DNA of 64,000 bases from Rhodococcus sp. P-2 (GCF_016598535.1 NZ_CP066779.1:4896053-4960052), one strand, 5' to 3'; counted from the stretch's first letter, positions 35,427-45,291 are shown. Notes: a model not told the origin generated them from the sequence alone. Numbers and translations are program-made.

Positions 35427-36806
35427 ATGTCAGACGGCTTCGCAGCTCCCACCGAAACCCTCGCACCGGCGTACACAGGACGGCTCGGCACCGATCCGAT
35501 TCCAGCTCTGAAAATGCCCAAGGCCGAGTCGGATCCCGAAGCGGCGTACCGATTCATCCACGACGAACTGATGCTCGACGGCAGTTCCCGACTGAACCTG
35601 GCAACCTTCGTCACCACCTGGATGGATCCTCAGGCAGACAAGCTGATGGCCGAGACATTCGACAAGAACATGATCGACAAAGACGAGTATCCCGCGACAG
35701 CGGAGATCGAAACTCGTTGCGTCAACATGGTTGCCGACCTCTTCCACGCAGAAGGGCTGACCTCCGACCCTGCGTCCGCAACGGGGGTCTCAACGGTAGG
35801 GTCCTCCGAAGCTGTGATGCTCGGCGGCCTCGCACTCAAATGGCGCTGGCGCCAGCGCCGCGAACAAGAAGGTAAAGACACCACGAAGCCCAATCTCATC
35901 CTCGGCAGCAACGTCCAGGTCGTCTGGGAAAAGTTCTGCCGCTACTTCGACGTCGAACCAAAATACCTCCCCATGGAAAGGGGCCGCTACGTCATCACTC
36001 CCGAACAGGTCCGTGACGCCGTCGACGAGAACACCATCGGCGTGGTCGCCATCCTGGGCACTACATTCACCGGCGAGCTCGAACCCGTCGCCGAGATCGC
36101 CGAAGCCCTCGACGAGATCGCCTCAAACGGTGGTCCCGACGTCCCCCTCCACGTCGACGCTGCCAGTGGAGGTTTCGTCGTCCCGTTCCTTCACCCCGAG
36201 CTGATGTGGGACTTCAAGGTTCCGCGTGTGGTCTCGATCAACGTCAGTGGCCACAAGTACGGCATGACATACCCTGGCATCGGTTTCGTTGTCTGGCGCT
36301 CGAAAGAACACCTACCGGAAGACTTGGTGTTCCGGGTCAACTACCTCGGCGGCGACATGCCGACTTTCACCCTCAACTTCTCTCGATCTGGCAACCAGGT
36401 CGTCGGGCAGTACTACAACTTCATCCGCCTCGGCGTCGCCGGATACACCCAGATCATGGAATCGCTGCGCGACACCGCGCTTATGCTTTCCGCCGCAATC
36501 TCCAAGATCGACCACATGGCGATCATCACCGACGGCACCGCTATACCGGTCTTGTCCTTCGAAGTCGTCGACGACCCAGGCTTCACTGTCTTCGACATCT
36601 CCCACGAACTCCGGGCACGCGGATTCCAAGTGCCCGCGTACACCATGCCCGCCGACGCCGAAGATGTCGCCGTCCTGCGGATCGTGCTACGAGAAGGTTT
36701 CAGCCAAGATCTCGCGTACAAACTCGCCACCGCCCTCAACGAAGTCGTCGAGCAACTTCGTAAGAGCAACGCCGATCGACCCCAAAGGACTGCCTTCGCC
36801 CACTAA
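35427..36806 (+). CDS. gadB: glutamate decarboxylase
   Basis: 459 aa PLP enzyme, glutamate to GABA plus CO2. The ATG has a strong GGAGGAG seven bases upstream. Family landmarks: DKDEYPATAEIETRCVNM, GVSTVGSSEAVMLGGLALKW, HVDAASGGFVVPFLHP and the PLP-binding Lys in NVSGHKYGMTYPG. Length is normal for bacterial GadA/B. No antiporter (gadC) lies in the window. It may contribute to acid tolerance or GABA metabolism. The 90-bp spacing to the YhgE gene suggests its own promoter. Confidence 0.95.
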   Translation: MSDGFAAPTETLAPAYTGRLGTDPIPALKMPKAESDPEAAYRFIHDELMLDGSSRLNLATFVTTWMDPQADKLMAETFDKNMIDKDEYPATAEIETRCVNMVADLFHAEGLTSDPASATGVSTVGSSEAVMLGGLALKWRWRQRREQEGKDTTKPNLILGSNVQVVWEKFCRYFDVEPKYLPMERGRYVITPEQVRDAVDENTIGVVAILGTTFTGELEPVAEIAEALDEIASNGGPDVPLHVDAASGGFVVPFLHPELMWDFKVPRVVSINVSGHKYGMTYPGIGFVVWRSKEHLPEDLVFRVNYLGGDMPTFTLNFSRSGNQVVGQYYNFIRLGVAGYTQIMESLRDTALMLSAAISKIDHMAIITDGTAIPVLSFEVVDDPGFTVFDISHELRARGFQVPAYTMPADAEDVAVLRIVLREGFSQDLAYKLATALNEVVEQLRKSNADRPQRTAFAH

Positions 36807-36810
36807 CTGC

Positions 36811-36847
36811 TGTTGAGGGGCAGCCTCAGAACCGCTTCCCCTCAACA
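36811..36847 (+). terminator. terminator of the glutamate decarboxylase gene
   Basis: TGTTGAGGGG (36811-36820) pairs perfectly with CCCCTCAACA (36838-36847), a 10-bp stem, 4 bp after the gad stop. The ~250 bp from here to 37098 show no gene. Confidence 0.8.
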
Positions 36848-37097
36848 AGCTTCTAATTCTGGACGACCAGCTGCACCAACGAACACTTTGCAACAGGCGA
36901 AGACCGACTCCGCCTGCTAGCCCCGTCAGTGCACGCCGTTCGTACGGATCGACCGGAACCACGGTGCGTGTGCGCTCACCGCGAAGAACGCACTGCGGCA
37001 GATGTGCATGTCAAACGTACGTCTGGCAGTTTCGGCTGACTGAAAGTCGACCGATTCGTACAAGTCGAGAGCCACCGCATCGAGCACCATCGATCAC

Positions 37098-37946
37098 ATG
37101 CTCACCTTCATCGTCAGGTACGGGTACGTCCCGTTCATGCTCTTGGGAATCAACGGAATCGCAATCGCACTGGCGGCATCCGGCGCGCCGAAATGGTCAC
37201 TGGTGGCGTTGATTCTCTTCGCTGTGGTCTGCTCATTCGCGGCCGAACGGGCGCTTCCCTACGAATCTTCGTGGAATGCCCCGGGACCGGACAGGTTTCG
37301 CGACGCTGTCCATGCGTTTGTCAACGAATCCCTCATCCTGGTCAGCGTCGCGGTGATTCCGTTGATGGCCGCGGTGATTCCGTTCGACGGTCTGTGGCCG
37401 AGCGGTCTTCCGTTTGTCGTTCAGGTTGTCTTCGCAGTGTTGGTTGCCGATTTCGGCATCACCGTAGTGCATTTGATCAGCCACAAAGTTGGATGGTTGT
37501 GGCGTTTCCACGCGGTTCATCACAGCCTCGAACGGTTCTACGGTATGAACGGACTCATGAAGCACCCCGTGCATCAGACTTTCGAAACCGCCGGCGGCGT
37601 CCTGCCACTGATCCTCCTCGGGATGCCCGTTCCAGTTGCCTCGGCGCTCGCGGTTTGCGTCGCTGTCCAACTCCTGCTTCAGCATTCGAACGCCGATTAC
37701 CGCATCGGCCCTCTCCGTCCGATCCTCGCGCTCAACGCCGGCCACCGATTCCATCACCTGAAGTGGGCTGGAATCGGTGACGTCAACTTCGGTTTGTTCA
37801 CTCTGATCTGGGATCACCTGTTCCGCACTTATTCTTTCGATCCGGAAAAGCGCTTCAGCAGTGACGATCTCGGAATGGCGGCCAAGCCCGACTACCCGGA
37901 CGACTACCTCGGCCAGTTGGCGGAACCGTTCCGGAGACAGACCTGA
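37098..37946 (+). CDS. sterol desaturase/fatty-acid hydroxylase family protein
   Basis: 282 aa integral-membrane di-iron protein. His clusters typical of the family: HLISHKVGWLWRFHAVHHS, LMKHPVHQTFE, LLQHSNAD and AGHRFHHLKW, between hydrophobic helices. It probably hydroxylates or desaturates a lipid, carotenoid or sterol. Substrate is unknown. It stands alone on the plus strand and is convergent with the ABC permease gene 17 bp away. Confidence 0.9.
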   Translation: MLTFIVRYGYVPFMLLGINGIAIALAASGAPKWSLVALILFAVVCSFAAERALPYESSWNAPGPDRFRDAVHAFVNESLILVSVAVIPLMAAVIPFDGLWPSGLPFVVQVVFAVLVADFGITVVHLISHKVGWLWRFHAVHHSLERFYGMNGLMKHPVHQTFETAGGVLPLILLGMPVPVASALAVCVAVQLLLQHSNADYRIGPLRPILALNAGHRFHHLKWAGIGDVNFGLFTLIWDHLFRTYSFDPEKRFSSDDLGMAAKPDYPDDYLGQLAEPFRRQT

Positions 37947-37963
37947 CGGACGAAGGTCGAGAT

Positions 37964-39271
37964 TCAGCCCGCGAGTACCCGTCGCATGACGGGCTTGGCT
38001 GCGAACGCACTGGCCAACACCAACGCAATCCCCACTGCCAGGGTGAGGCCCAACTGAACGAGTGCCATCGGAGTGGTCAGTACGACTGCCCCTGCCAGCG
38101 GGAAGAGGAACAGCAGTGCGGCGCCGGCGCCGGCCAGCGCCATTACGATCACGGGAGTGCGAACGTGACGCATGCGGGCACTGTCCATCACCTCGACAGG
38201 TGTGCCGGCCAGAGTCAGACTCCGATAGAGCTCGCGGTTGTCGAGGATCCCGGATACCTGGGTGAGTGCAGACGAGACAGCTGCCAACGTGAACGTTGCT
38301 CCGAGTGTGAACAACACACCGGTTCTCATGTCGGCGAACAAGAATTCCTGTCCCGGTTGCAGTTCCTGACCCTCTCCGTTGCCGATCGCTGCGAGCAACG
38401 ACGTGCCGGCGGCAACAAAACTTGCCATCGTCACACCGCTGACCGTGCGCCACACGGCCTTCGGGTTGTCCAGGACCCGACGTGCCGCGATCAACGAAGC
38501 ACCGTCCCTCGCGAATCGGAGCATGATCCGTCCGAGCAACGAGATGACGAACGGACCGACCAGCGCAACAACGCCGAAGCAGAGACCAAGTCCCACCAGA
38601 ATTGCCGCGATGCTCGCCGCGGCACCACCGAATGCACTCCATCCCAACAGAACCCCGACGCCCGCGACAGCGAAGATCATCTTCGGCGCGGCACTCGGAT
38701 TGCCCGCCGTGACTCCCAACGGACTCACGAACACCTGACGCATACCGAGCATCGACGTCAAAGCCGCCAGTACGGTCATTCCGAATACGATGCCCACCAG
38801 AGGAACTGCGCCGACCCACAGCTCACCCCACTCGAAGGTGCGACCTTGAAATCGCAAGAGCGCCACGAGCGGCAACGCGAGGAAGTACCCCAGCGCGCCG
38901 ATCAACGCACCGGCCAAGCCCTGGACACCCGATTCCGCAGCGCACAGCGCAACAATCTGACGAGGTGTGGATCCGATGAGTCGCAGCGCGGCCAGACGTT
39001 CGTCTCGGCGACGGGCGCCCAAGCGGGCCGCCGCCAGACCGAGAGTGATCGCCGGGACGATCATCAGCACCGACGCAACCCCCGCGAGCGCAAGATAGGC
39101 CTCCGACTCGGGTTCACTCGTTCTGCCGGCAAAGGCACCGTAACCACCGAGAACCGTGAGCAGCAAGGTGGTCGACGCGGCAAAGGCCGATACGGGGAGC
39201 GCGAAGGTACTCAACGCCTTTCGTCCCTCGCCTCGCACCGTCATCAAGGCGACACGCGCTGTGGCCTTCAT
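37964..39271 (-). CDS. FtsX-like ABC transporter permease
   Basis: 435 aa with an N-terminal helix (STFALPVSAFAASTTLLLTVL) and groups of membrane helices such as LALAGVASVLMIVPAITLGLAA and VIVMALAGAGAALLFLFPLAG. The segment RRRDERLAALRLIGSTPRQIV is the coupling region seen in MacB/FtsX permeases. It starts with an ATGA overlap of the ATPase gene. The pair probably forms an envelope mechanotransducer or lipid/peptide export pump rather than an importer. Confidence 0.9.
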   Translation of the reverse strand: MKATARVALMTVRGEGRKALSTFALPVSAFAASTTLLLTVLGGYGAFAGRTSEPESEAYLALAGVASVLMIVPAITLGLAAARLGARRRDERLAALRLIGSTPRQIVALCAAESGVQGLAGALIGALGYFLALPLVALLRFQGRTFEWGELWVGAVPLVGIVFGMTVLAALTSMLGMRQVFVSPLGVTAGNPSAAPKMIFAVAGVGVLLGWSAFGGAAASIAAILVGLGLCFGVVALVGPFVISLLGRIMLRFARDGASLIAARRVLDNPKAVWRTVSGVTMASFVAAGTSLLAAIGNGEGQELQPGQEFLFADMRTGVLFTLGATFTLAAVSSALTQVSGILDNRELYRSLTLAGTPVEVMDSARMRHVRTPVIVMALAGAGAALLFLFPLAGAVVLTTPMALVQLGLTLAVGIALVLASAFAAKPVMRRVLAG

Positions 39272-39960
39272 GCCGCCACCTGTGTCCCGACGAGCGAACC
39301 GGCCTGCATCGTCATCGTACGATCACACCAGCGAGCGACCTCGGCGTCGTGAGTGACGACGACCAATGCCGAACCGATCTGTTGCGCAGAATCACGCAAC
39401 ACTCTCATCACTTCCCAGCTTGTCTGTGCGTCGAGGGCACCGGTCGGCTCGTCCGCGAACAGAACTGCAGGTTTGGTCACCAACGCTCGGGCGATCGCGA
39501 CACGTTGGGATTGTCCTCCCGACATCTGACCTGGGCGCCGGTCCTGCAATCCCTCCAGACCCAAAGGTGCGAAGAAACCGTGCGCCGTCCTCTTCGCTTC
39601 CGCGATGGACAAACCGTTGAGCACCAAAGGCAAAGCGACGTTCTCGATCGCCGGAAGCTCCGGCAACAGCTGACCCGACTGGAAGACGAACCCGTAGGAC
39701 TCACGCCGCAGTCGACTTCGATCGTTCTCACCGAGGTTTTCGATATGTCTACCGCCCAACATGATTGCGCCTGAGTCAGGTTTCACGATTCCTGACATGC
39801 AGTGCAGCAGCGTCGACTTACCCGATCCTGACGGTCCCATGATCGCCGTGGCAGTGCCCGCACGGACTTCCAGCGACACACCACGGAGCACCGGAACATT
39901 GCCGTACGACTTGCCCAGCGAGTGGACCGACAAGACTGCGGGTGATTGTGCGTTGTTCAT
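39268..39960 (-). CDS. LolD/MacB-type ABC transporter ATP-binding protein
   Basis: 230 aa nucleotide-binding domain with intact motifs: Walker A GPSGSGKST, Q-loop VFQSGQLLPEL, signature MSGGQSQRVAIARAL, Walker B AVLFADEPTGALD, and the switch His in VVVTHD. It energises the FtsX-like permease encoded downstream with a 4-base overlap. The start MNNAQSPAVLSVHSLGKSYG is chosen; upstream in-frame sequence belongs to the divergent AraC promoter region. Confidence 0.93.
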   Translation of the reverse strand: MNNAQSPAVLSVHSLGKSYGNVPVLRGVSLEVRAGTATAIMGPSGSGKSTLLHCMSGIVKPDSGAIMLGGRHIENLGENDRSRLRRESYGFVFQSGQLLPELPAIENVALPLVLNGLSIAEAKRTAHGFFAPLGLEGLQDRRPGQMSGGQSQRVAIARALVTKPAVLFADEPTGALDAQTSWEVMRVLRDSAQQIGSALVVVTHDAEVARWCDRTMTMQAGSLVGTQVAA

Positions 39961-40075
39961 GAGTACAGCCTCTCGCGGACCCCTCGCCGACACATCGGCC
40001 CAGCGCACGATCTTCGAACTGCCCACGGTCCTACCGGAGGATGACCGGACCCCGAGGTCTGTCAGGGTCGTCACT

Positions 40076-40837
40076 ATGATTTCCGGCATGACCTGGTCCG
40101 GCGCCGTCCACATGCAGCCCGGCATTCTCATTTTCGCCGGAGCCGTCGGATCGGCACACACGCATGCGCATGCCGCTGTTCAGATCATGATCGTCGACGA
40201 CGGGGTGGTCACGGTCACTGACGGGAACGGCCACAGGGAAGTCGTGCGATCCGTGGTCATTCCGTCAGGGGCGGTGCACTCGTTGTCCGCCTCGGAAGGC
40301 GCGCGAGGACGGGCGATCTATGTCGATTCCACCATCGGGATGGGCCGACGCATCCAGCCGCCTGAATCCGACCTCGGCGGTGTGGCCGAATGGTCGAATC
40401 GTGGACGGACGGCCGTGGCGATGACCGACCGTGGCGATGATTCTGATCTGGAATACGCAGCGAGGCTCGTCGATTCACTGTCCGAAGGCAAACAGCCGTC
40501 GAACCTACGTGATCTTCACCCGGCCCTCGAACATGCTCTGACGATACTGCCCGAGCGCCTTTCGGGGCCGATCACGCTGGCGGACACCGCCGCGCGGGTC
40601 TCCATCTCGTCCGGACGCTTGGGAAGAATCTTCAACGATCAACTGCAGATGAGCTTTTCGACGTACATCCGTTGGTTGCGGCTGCGGCGCGCCATGGAAG
40701 TTATGAGCAGTGGCGCAAGTCTGACAACCAGTGCCCACGAGGCCGGTTTCACCGACAGCGCCCATCTCAACCGCATCTGCCACAGCATGTTCGGGCTCAC
40801 GCCCAGCGCTGCGACCGGCGATCTCACCTGGAATTGA
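40076..40837 (+). CDS. AraC-family transcriptional regulator
   Basis: 253 aa. The N-terminal cupin carries HTHAHAAVQIMIVDDG and VIPSGAVHSL. The C-terminal AraC double helix-turn-helix is ITLADTAARVSISSGRLGRIF and SAHEAGFTDSAHLNRICHSMFGL. It is divergent from the ABC transporter genes, which it may regulate. The ATG at 40076 is preferred; one at 39959 would overlap the divergent start. Its end overlaps the convergent zapE gene by 14 bp. Confidence 0.88.
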   Translation: MISGMTWSGAVHMQPGILIFAGAVGSAHTHAHAAVQIMIVDDGVVTVTDGNGHREVVRSVVIPSGAVHSLSASEGARGRAIYVDSTIGMGRRIQPPESDLGGVAEWSNRGRTAVAMTDRGDDSDLEYAARLVDSLSEGKQPSNLRDLHPALEHALTILPERLSGPITLADTAARVSISSGRLGRIFNDQLQMSFSTYIRWLRLRRAMEVMSSGASLTTSAHEAGFTDSAHLNRICHSMFGLTPSAATGDLTWN

Positions 40838-41795
40838 TGCTGCTCCCTGAACCAACGCTGTCCGTCTCCGTCCTCGCCAGTAGCGACAGACGACTGTAGA
40901 GGCGCGCCAACCCGGGCATGTCCCGGAGGCTGCCTGCTACTTCTCCGACGCAAGCGTCGGCATACACCGTCAGTCGCGCATCGACGTCGTACAGAACATC
41001 GACGACGTTACCGAAGCGGCGGACTGCAAATTCCGATGCTTCTTCGAGAACTGGGACCCCGAAGATCACCCAGTCGTCGAAGCGAGAGGCAAGCTCGAGG
41101 TAGTCGGCGGCCGAGGTCGAACCGCCGCACAGCACCGCGAAATCGAACCACACGACACCATCTCGAATCGCCGAGCACGCCAATGTGCGTGTACCGATCG
41201 TCAATTCGACACCCTCACCCGACGGCCTCACGATTTCCGAGTCGACGAGGAATTCTCCTGTCGCAAAACGGTAGTCCCCGGCACTTGGTTGTCCTGCGGT
41301 CCGGTAGTCGATAGAGCCACCCAACTCGATCACCTCGAGAGTCAACTCGATCAACTCGATCGACGGAACGAACTGCTCGTGAAAAAGCGGATTCGGAAGA
41401 AGCTCGGCCGGCGGGACATTGGACGTGACAACAACAGTCACACCTTTCGCGACGATTGTGTCGAGAACCCTTGCCATGAACATTGCGTCGGCAACGTCGT
41501 CGATGTGGAACTCGTCGAAGCAGAGCACACGGATTCCGTCTGCGACGTGGTCCAACGCCGAACCCATCGACCCGAGTTCGTGCGCCCGTGCGTGCAGGTC
41601 TGCAAAGAACCGATGAAAGTGAATGCGCCGCTTGCCGACTGGGATGCTGTCGTAGAACTCGTCCATGAGCATCGTCTTCCCGCGGCCGACGCTTCCCCAG
41701 AGATAGATCCCGCCCCCGGTCTCACCGCCGGATATCCGGACCCGCAGGGCATCGAGAGCTTCACGTGCCGCCAACTGCTCTTCGTCCAGTAGCAT
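40824..41795 (-). CDS. zapE: ZapE/AFG1-like AAA ATPase
   Basis: 323 aa. Walker A GSVGRGKTMLMDEFYDS and Walker B VLCFDEFHIDDVADAMFM are typical of the AFG1 family, as are RIHFHRFFADLHAR and TSNVPPAELLPNPL. In E. coli ZapE acts at the Z-ring; the mitochondrial relative handles respiratory-chain subunits. In actinobacteria the role is less clear. It is divergent from a TetR gene and convergent with the AraC gene. Confidence 0.92.
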   Translation of the reverse strand: MLLDEEQLAAREALDALRVRISGGETGGGIYLWGSVGRGKTMLMDEFYDSIPVGKRRIHFHRFFADLHARAHELGSMGSALDHVADGIRVLCFDEFHIDDVADAMFMARVLDTIVAKGVTVVVTSNVPPAELLPNPLFHEQFVPSIELIELTLEVIELGGSIDYRTAGQPSAGDYRFATGEFLVDSEIVRPSGEGVELTIGTRTLACSAIRDGVVWFDFAVLCGGSTSAADYLELASRFDDWVIFGVPVLEEASEFAVRRFGNVVDVLYDVDARLTVYADACVGEVAGSLRDMPGLARLYSRLSLLARTETDSVGSGSSINSR

Positions 41796-41802
41796 TAGAC
41801 TC

Positions 41803-41818
41803 CTCTACGTCTGTAGAG
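41803..41818. promoter_or_regulatory. inverted repeat, candidate TetR operator
   Basis: CTCTAC-GTCT-GTAGAG, a perfect 6-4-6 inverted repeat, lies 8 bp upstream of zapE (minus) and 72 bp upstream of the tetR start (plus). It is probably the binding site of that TetR protein. Confidence 0.55.
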
Positions 41819-41890
41819 TCGAGGCTAGCGATCGAAAGCAAATCGAGTCAATGTGACCCTCACGACGCACCATCAGCAGCAAGGAACGAC

Positions 41891-42457
41891 ATGAAGCCCG
41901 ACCGCAGAGCTCTCATCGCGGCATCCGCCGTCACGATCATCGCCGAGCAGGGCCCGCGTGCACTCACCCATCGGGCGGTCGATCAGTCCCTGGAACTTCC
42001 CGCCGGTTCGACGTCCTACTATTTCCGCACTCGCGAGGCACTTCTCGAAGCGACCGCACTGCACATCGTGCAACGATCGCGTTCCACTTTCAGTGGACTA
42101 CTCGAAAGCCACGGAGACCCTGCCACCCTGACGGCCGAGTATCTCGACGATCTTCTCTCGCAACGCCGAAACGAATTGATCGCGCGATATGCACTGCTCC
42201 TGGAGACTCCCCGAGATTCGACATTGCACCAACTCCTCGAAGGAAGTCTGTTTTCGCTGGAGAAGGCAATACCCATCTTCGAAACCATCGGCGTCGACGA
42301 TCCCGACGTCGCTGCCGCCAATTTCCTGAGCCTTCTGGAGGGCTTGATCTTCGATTACTGCCTCGGATCACGCAGCCGAGATCCTCGCCCCACCGAAACC
42401 GTTCGGCAGCTCAGGATCCCGATCGACATCTACCTGCACGGAGTTCACGCCAACTGA
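41891..42457 (+). CDS. TetR-family transcriptional regulator
   Basis: 188 aa. The DNA-binding domain reads AAVTIIAEQGPRALTHRAVD-like sequence followed by LPAGSTSYYFRTREALLEA, the TetR recognition helix. The C-terminal domain ends LRIPIDIYLHG. The ATG at 41891 has AAGGA nearby. It is divergent from zapE and convergent with the lipase gene (10-bp gap). The ligand is unknown. Confidence 0.9.
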   Translation: MKPDRRALIAASAVTIIAEQGPRALTHRAVDQSLELPAGSTSYYFRTREALLEATALHIVQRSRSTFSGLLESHGDPATLTAEYLDDLLSQRRNELIARYALLLETPRDSTLHQLLEGSLFSLEKAIPIFETIGVDDPDVAAANFLSLLEGLIFDYCLGSRSRDPRPTETVRQLRIPIDIYLHGVHAN

Positions 42458-42467
42458 AAGACGTTGT

Positions 42468-43628
42468 TCAGCAGAGGCTTCCGGTGCATGGTCGTTGACC
42501 GGAAAACAGTGCCGCAACAAAGGGAGTGCTGTCTGGAACCGAAGCCGGAACGGTTCCCAGATGATCAGTGGGATAGGTATGGAATGCAAAGTCCACACCG
42601 TTTGCAGCGAGGTCAGCCGCGAACTTCAGTGTCAGCGGTGCCGGAACATCGATATCCGAGAGTCCCTGACCGATGAAGAACGGGCGGTCGTATCCCGAGG
42701 TCGGCACGGTGAGCAGTTCACGTGCAGCCTCCATGAATACCGGATTGTCCAGCGACTTCGTCAGCACCTGCCCGAGCGTGACGGTTCCGTACTTCGCGCG
42801 CGCCTCGGTGTAGCACATGTTGTTCTCGACATCGTCGAGGATGGTCTTGCCGAGCGGGGTCAGATACGAGTCGATGTCGATGTCCGGCCACGAAGCACGC
42901 AGTCCGTCAAGAACGTTCGCGATGTAGACCGTCGTACCCTTGAGCGGAAGCGCCGGGAAGGCCGGACCGCCGAGCGGTAGGAGATTCTCGATGTTCGAGG
43001 GGACACCAGTGGCGACTGCGCCGCGGTAGTCCAACTCCGGCGCGTAATCAGTGGCAAGCGAAGCGGTGAACATAGTCGCCTGCCCGCCCTGCGACTGCCC
43101 CATCGCAACCCATTCGCTCGACAAGTCACCGTCGACCGCACGAGCAGCACGCACCATGTCCACAACGCTGTGCGCAGCGGAACGACCGTCGAGATACGGG
43201 TGAACACCGGGTGTTCCGAGTCCCACGTAGTCGGTGGCCACCACCGCGTATCCCTGCTCCAGCCAGTGACCGAGATGCGTCGCGTTCCGCTCGAGCGGAA
43301 CGCTATTGCTCGGCGCACACTGATCCGCGACACCCACCGTTCCGTGCGCGTAGGAGATGACCGGCCAACCACCCTCGGGCGGAGCCCCCTCGGGGCGATA
43401 CACCACACCGCTACTCGTCATCGGTGCATCCTTCGGGCCCGTGGACCAGTACGTCACCTTCGTTGCGCTCACAGCACCCGGGATGACCCGATCCGCACCG
43501 AGCGACTCCTGGCCCACCACGGCGCCGGGGGCATTCTTCGATTCCGCCGCGGCCGGTGCGGTGACGGTCAACGCCACCAACGCGCTCGCACCCAATCCGA
43601 CGAGCGTTCTACACAGCCGCTTGCTCAC
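42468..43628 (-). CDS. secreted LIP-type lipase
   Basis: 386 aa. A GTG start (43626-43628) with AGGAGAAGG upstream opens a signal peptide (SKRLCRTLVGLGASALVALT to APAAAES). The alpha/beta-hydrolase of the fungal/actinobacterial secretory lipase family shows VISYAHGTVGVADQCAPS, the GxSxG nucleophile in AMGQSQGGQATMF, PFFIGQGLSDIDVP near the Asp, and YPTDHLG with the His. It should hydrolyse extracellular acylglycerols or esters. The longer frame to 43682 has no ribosome-binding site. Confidence 0.9.
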   Translation of the reverse strand: MSKRLCRTLVGLGASALVALTVTAPAAAESKNAPGAVVGQESLGADRVIPGAVSATKVTYWSTGPKDAPMTSSGVVYRPEGAPPEGGWPVISYAHGTVGVADQCAPSNSVPLERNATHLGHWLEQGYAVVATDYVGLGTPGVHPYLDGRSAAHSVVDMVRAARAVDGDLSSEWVAMGQSQGGQATMFTASLATDYAPELDYRGAVATGVPSNIENLLPLGGPAFPALPLKGTTVYIANVLDGLRASWPDIDIDSYLTPLGKTILDDVENNMCYTEARAKYGTVTLGQVLTKSLDNPVFMEAARELLTVPTSGYDRPFFIGQGLSDIDVPAPLTLKFAADLAANGVDFAFHTYPTDHLGTVPASVPDSTPFVAALFSGQRPCTGSLC

Positions 43629-43721
43629 GTGCCTTCTCCTACCGATTGCGTTGACAGTGCCGTATGTGGCGATCAGCCCCACATCAGCCAGCCGATCGAG
43701 TTCAGACCTTAGAACAGCCTT

Positions 43722-43731
43722 ACCAATTGGT
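43722..43731. promoter_or_regulatory. palindrome in the lipase/methyltransferase divergent region
   Basis: ACCAATTGGT, a perfect 10-bp palindrome, lies between the divergent lipase and HemK-like genes. It may be a regulator-binding site; no regulator can be assigned. Confidence 0.3.
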
Positions 43732-43843
43732 CAACCTAAATTCCCGCTCCACATTTCCCGTTGTCACGCGACTGCTCCGGTAAGGTGGCGGTGTTCTATA
43801 CATGCAGGTCCCCCGCGAGTTCAGGAGGCCGAAGGGCTCTCTC

Positions 43844-44638
43844 ATGTCAGCGCCTGATCTCCCGACGTTCCCCCCGTCCCAGCAGAATTCGGTGGCCGCG
43901 ATCCTCCGAGCGGCAGGCTGTGTGTTCGCCGAAGACGAAGCTCGCCTACTTCTCCACACTGCACGCTCTCGCGACGAACTCGACGCGATGATCGATCGAC
44001 GAGTTGCCGGCGAACCACTCGAGCCTGTCATCGGCTGGGCAGAATTCTGCGGACTACGCATCCACATCGACCCTGGAGTATTCGTCCCCCGCCGACGCAC
44101 CGAACTCCTCGCCCGCCAGGCCTGCGCACTCGTCGGTGCGGGAAGCGTCGTCATCGACATGTGTTGTGGTTCAGGAGCTGTCGGGGCCTTCGTGCAGGCG
44201 ATGATCGATGCTGTCGATCTCTACGCGGTGGACATCGAACCGGCCGCCGTTCGCTGCGCTCGTCAGAACATCACACCGCCCGAGCGTGTTCTCGAAGGCG
44301 ATCTGTACGGCCCACTGCCGACGGCATTACGAGGTCGTGTCGACGTCGTCGTCGCCAATGCGCCCTACGTCCCCACAGACTCGATCCGGCTGATGCCGCC
44401 CGAAGCGCGACTTCACGAACCGCGCGTCTCGTTGGACGGCGGCGCCGACGGCCTGGACCTACAGCGTCGCATCATCGCCGATGCTGTGCCGTGGCTACGA
44501 CCGGGCGGTCATCTGCTCGTCGAGACAAGCACGGAGCAGGTCGAGATGACCGTCGAAACCTTCACTCGGGGAGGGTTTCTCACGCGGGTAGCAACCTACA
44601 GTGAGACCGCGTCAACTGTGGTGATCGGTCAGTGTTGA
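43844..44638 (+). CDS. HemK/PrmC-like protein methyltransferase
   Basis: 264 aa SAM-dependent methyltransferase. The N-terminal helical part precedes EPVIGWAEFCGLRIHIDPGVFVPRRRTELL, typical of HemK relatives. The SAM motif is VIDMCCGSGAVG and the catalytic NPPY motif is present as NAPYVP. It is called a putative protein N5-glutamine methyltransferase, but it is not the primary prmC, since no prfA lies beside it. The start at MSAPDLPTF is chosen; the upstream ATG at 43802 would add 14 residues. Confidence 0.85.
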   Translation: MSAPDLPTFPPSQQNSVAAILRAAGCVFAEDEARLLLHTARSRDELDAMIDRRVAGEPLEPVIGWAEFCGLRIHIDPGVFVPRRRTELLARQACALVGAGSVVIDMCCGSGAVGAFVQAMIDAVDLYAVDIEPAAVRCARQNITPPERVLEGDLYGPLPTALRGRVDVVVANAPYVPTDSIRLMPPEARLHEPRVSLDGGADGLDLQRRIIADAVPWLRPGGHLLVETSTEQVEMTVETFTRGGFLTRVATYSETASTVVIGQC

Positions 44639-44649
44639 AGGCGATCGGA

Positions 44650-45261
44650 TCATGAAGGCGTGGACCACTCCCGAGCGCGGGCGGCAAAGCCGTCGACAAA
44701 AAGCCCGAACGCACGATCGACGCGGGCCCGATCCCCCGTGGCCAGAAGATCCATCGACAGACCCCGCATTTGCGAGAGCAACAGAGTAGCGACAGAGGCA
44801 ACATCGTCCTCGGGGCAGCCCGCTTGCCGTAGACCGGCTTCCAGTGCCTCGATCCAATCGCCCACGAATCGATCCAGGAACCGTCCGTAGCGTTCACGAT
44901 CGCCGAGCGCGAGGGCGTAGATCTCGACCATCACTCGGAACCGCGGCAGGACCTCCGGCGTCGTACGTTCGGTCCACCACGCGGTCAACACTGTCGCCGG
45001 ATCGACCCCCGGTTTCATCGGGACCGCAATCGGAATGGACTCACCACGCATGTTCTCGATGACCTCGGAGAGCAGATTCTCCTTACTCTCGAAATGGTTG
45101 AGCAACGACGCATGCGACACACCCACGGCCTTGGCGAGCTGCCTCACCGTCAGTTCCCCGACACCGTTGTCGATAACGTAGCGGGTCAGCGCGTCGAGCA
45201 ACTCCTCACGTCGCCCGGCATATCTCAGGCTGCGTTTGTCGATGCGTTCGGGCTCCGGCAC
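44650..45261 (-). CDS. TetR-family regulator of the adjacent ABC exporter
   Basis: 203 aa. TetR domain: ELTVRQLAKAVGVSHASLLNHFESKENLL. The C-terminal ligand-binding part is typical length. It is third gene of a minus-strand set with the DrrA- and DrrB-like exporter genes, 30 bp after drrB. It is therefore likely an autorepressor of the exporter responding to the exported compound (inference). Confidence 0.9.
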   Translation of the reverse strand: MPEPERIDKRSLRYAGRREELLDALTRYVIDNGVGELTVRQLAKAVGVSHASLLNHFESKENLLSEVIENMRGESIPIAVPMKPGVDPATVLTAWWTERTTPEVLPRFRVMVEIYALALGDRERYGRFLDRFVGDWIEALEAGLRQAGCPEDDVASVATLLLSQMRGLSMDLLATGDRARVDRAFGLFVDGFAARAREWSTPS

Positions 45262-45291
45262 ATACCCACCCTACCGGCCGGAACCACCAGG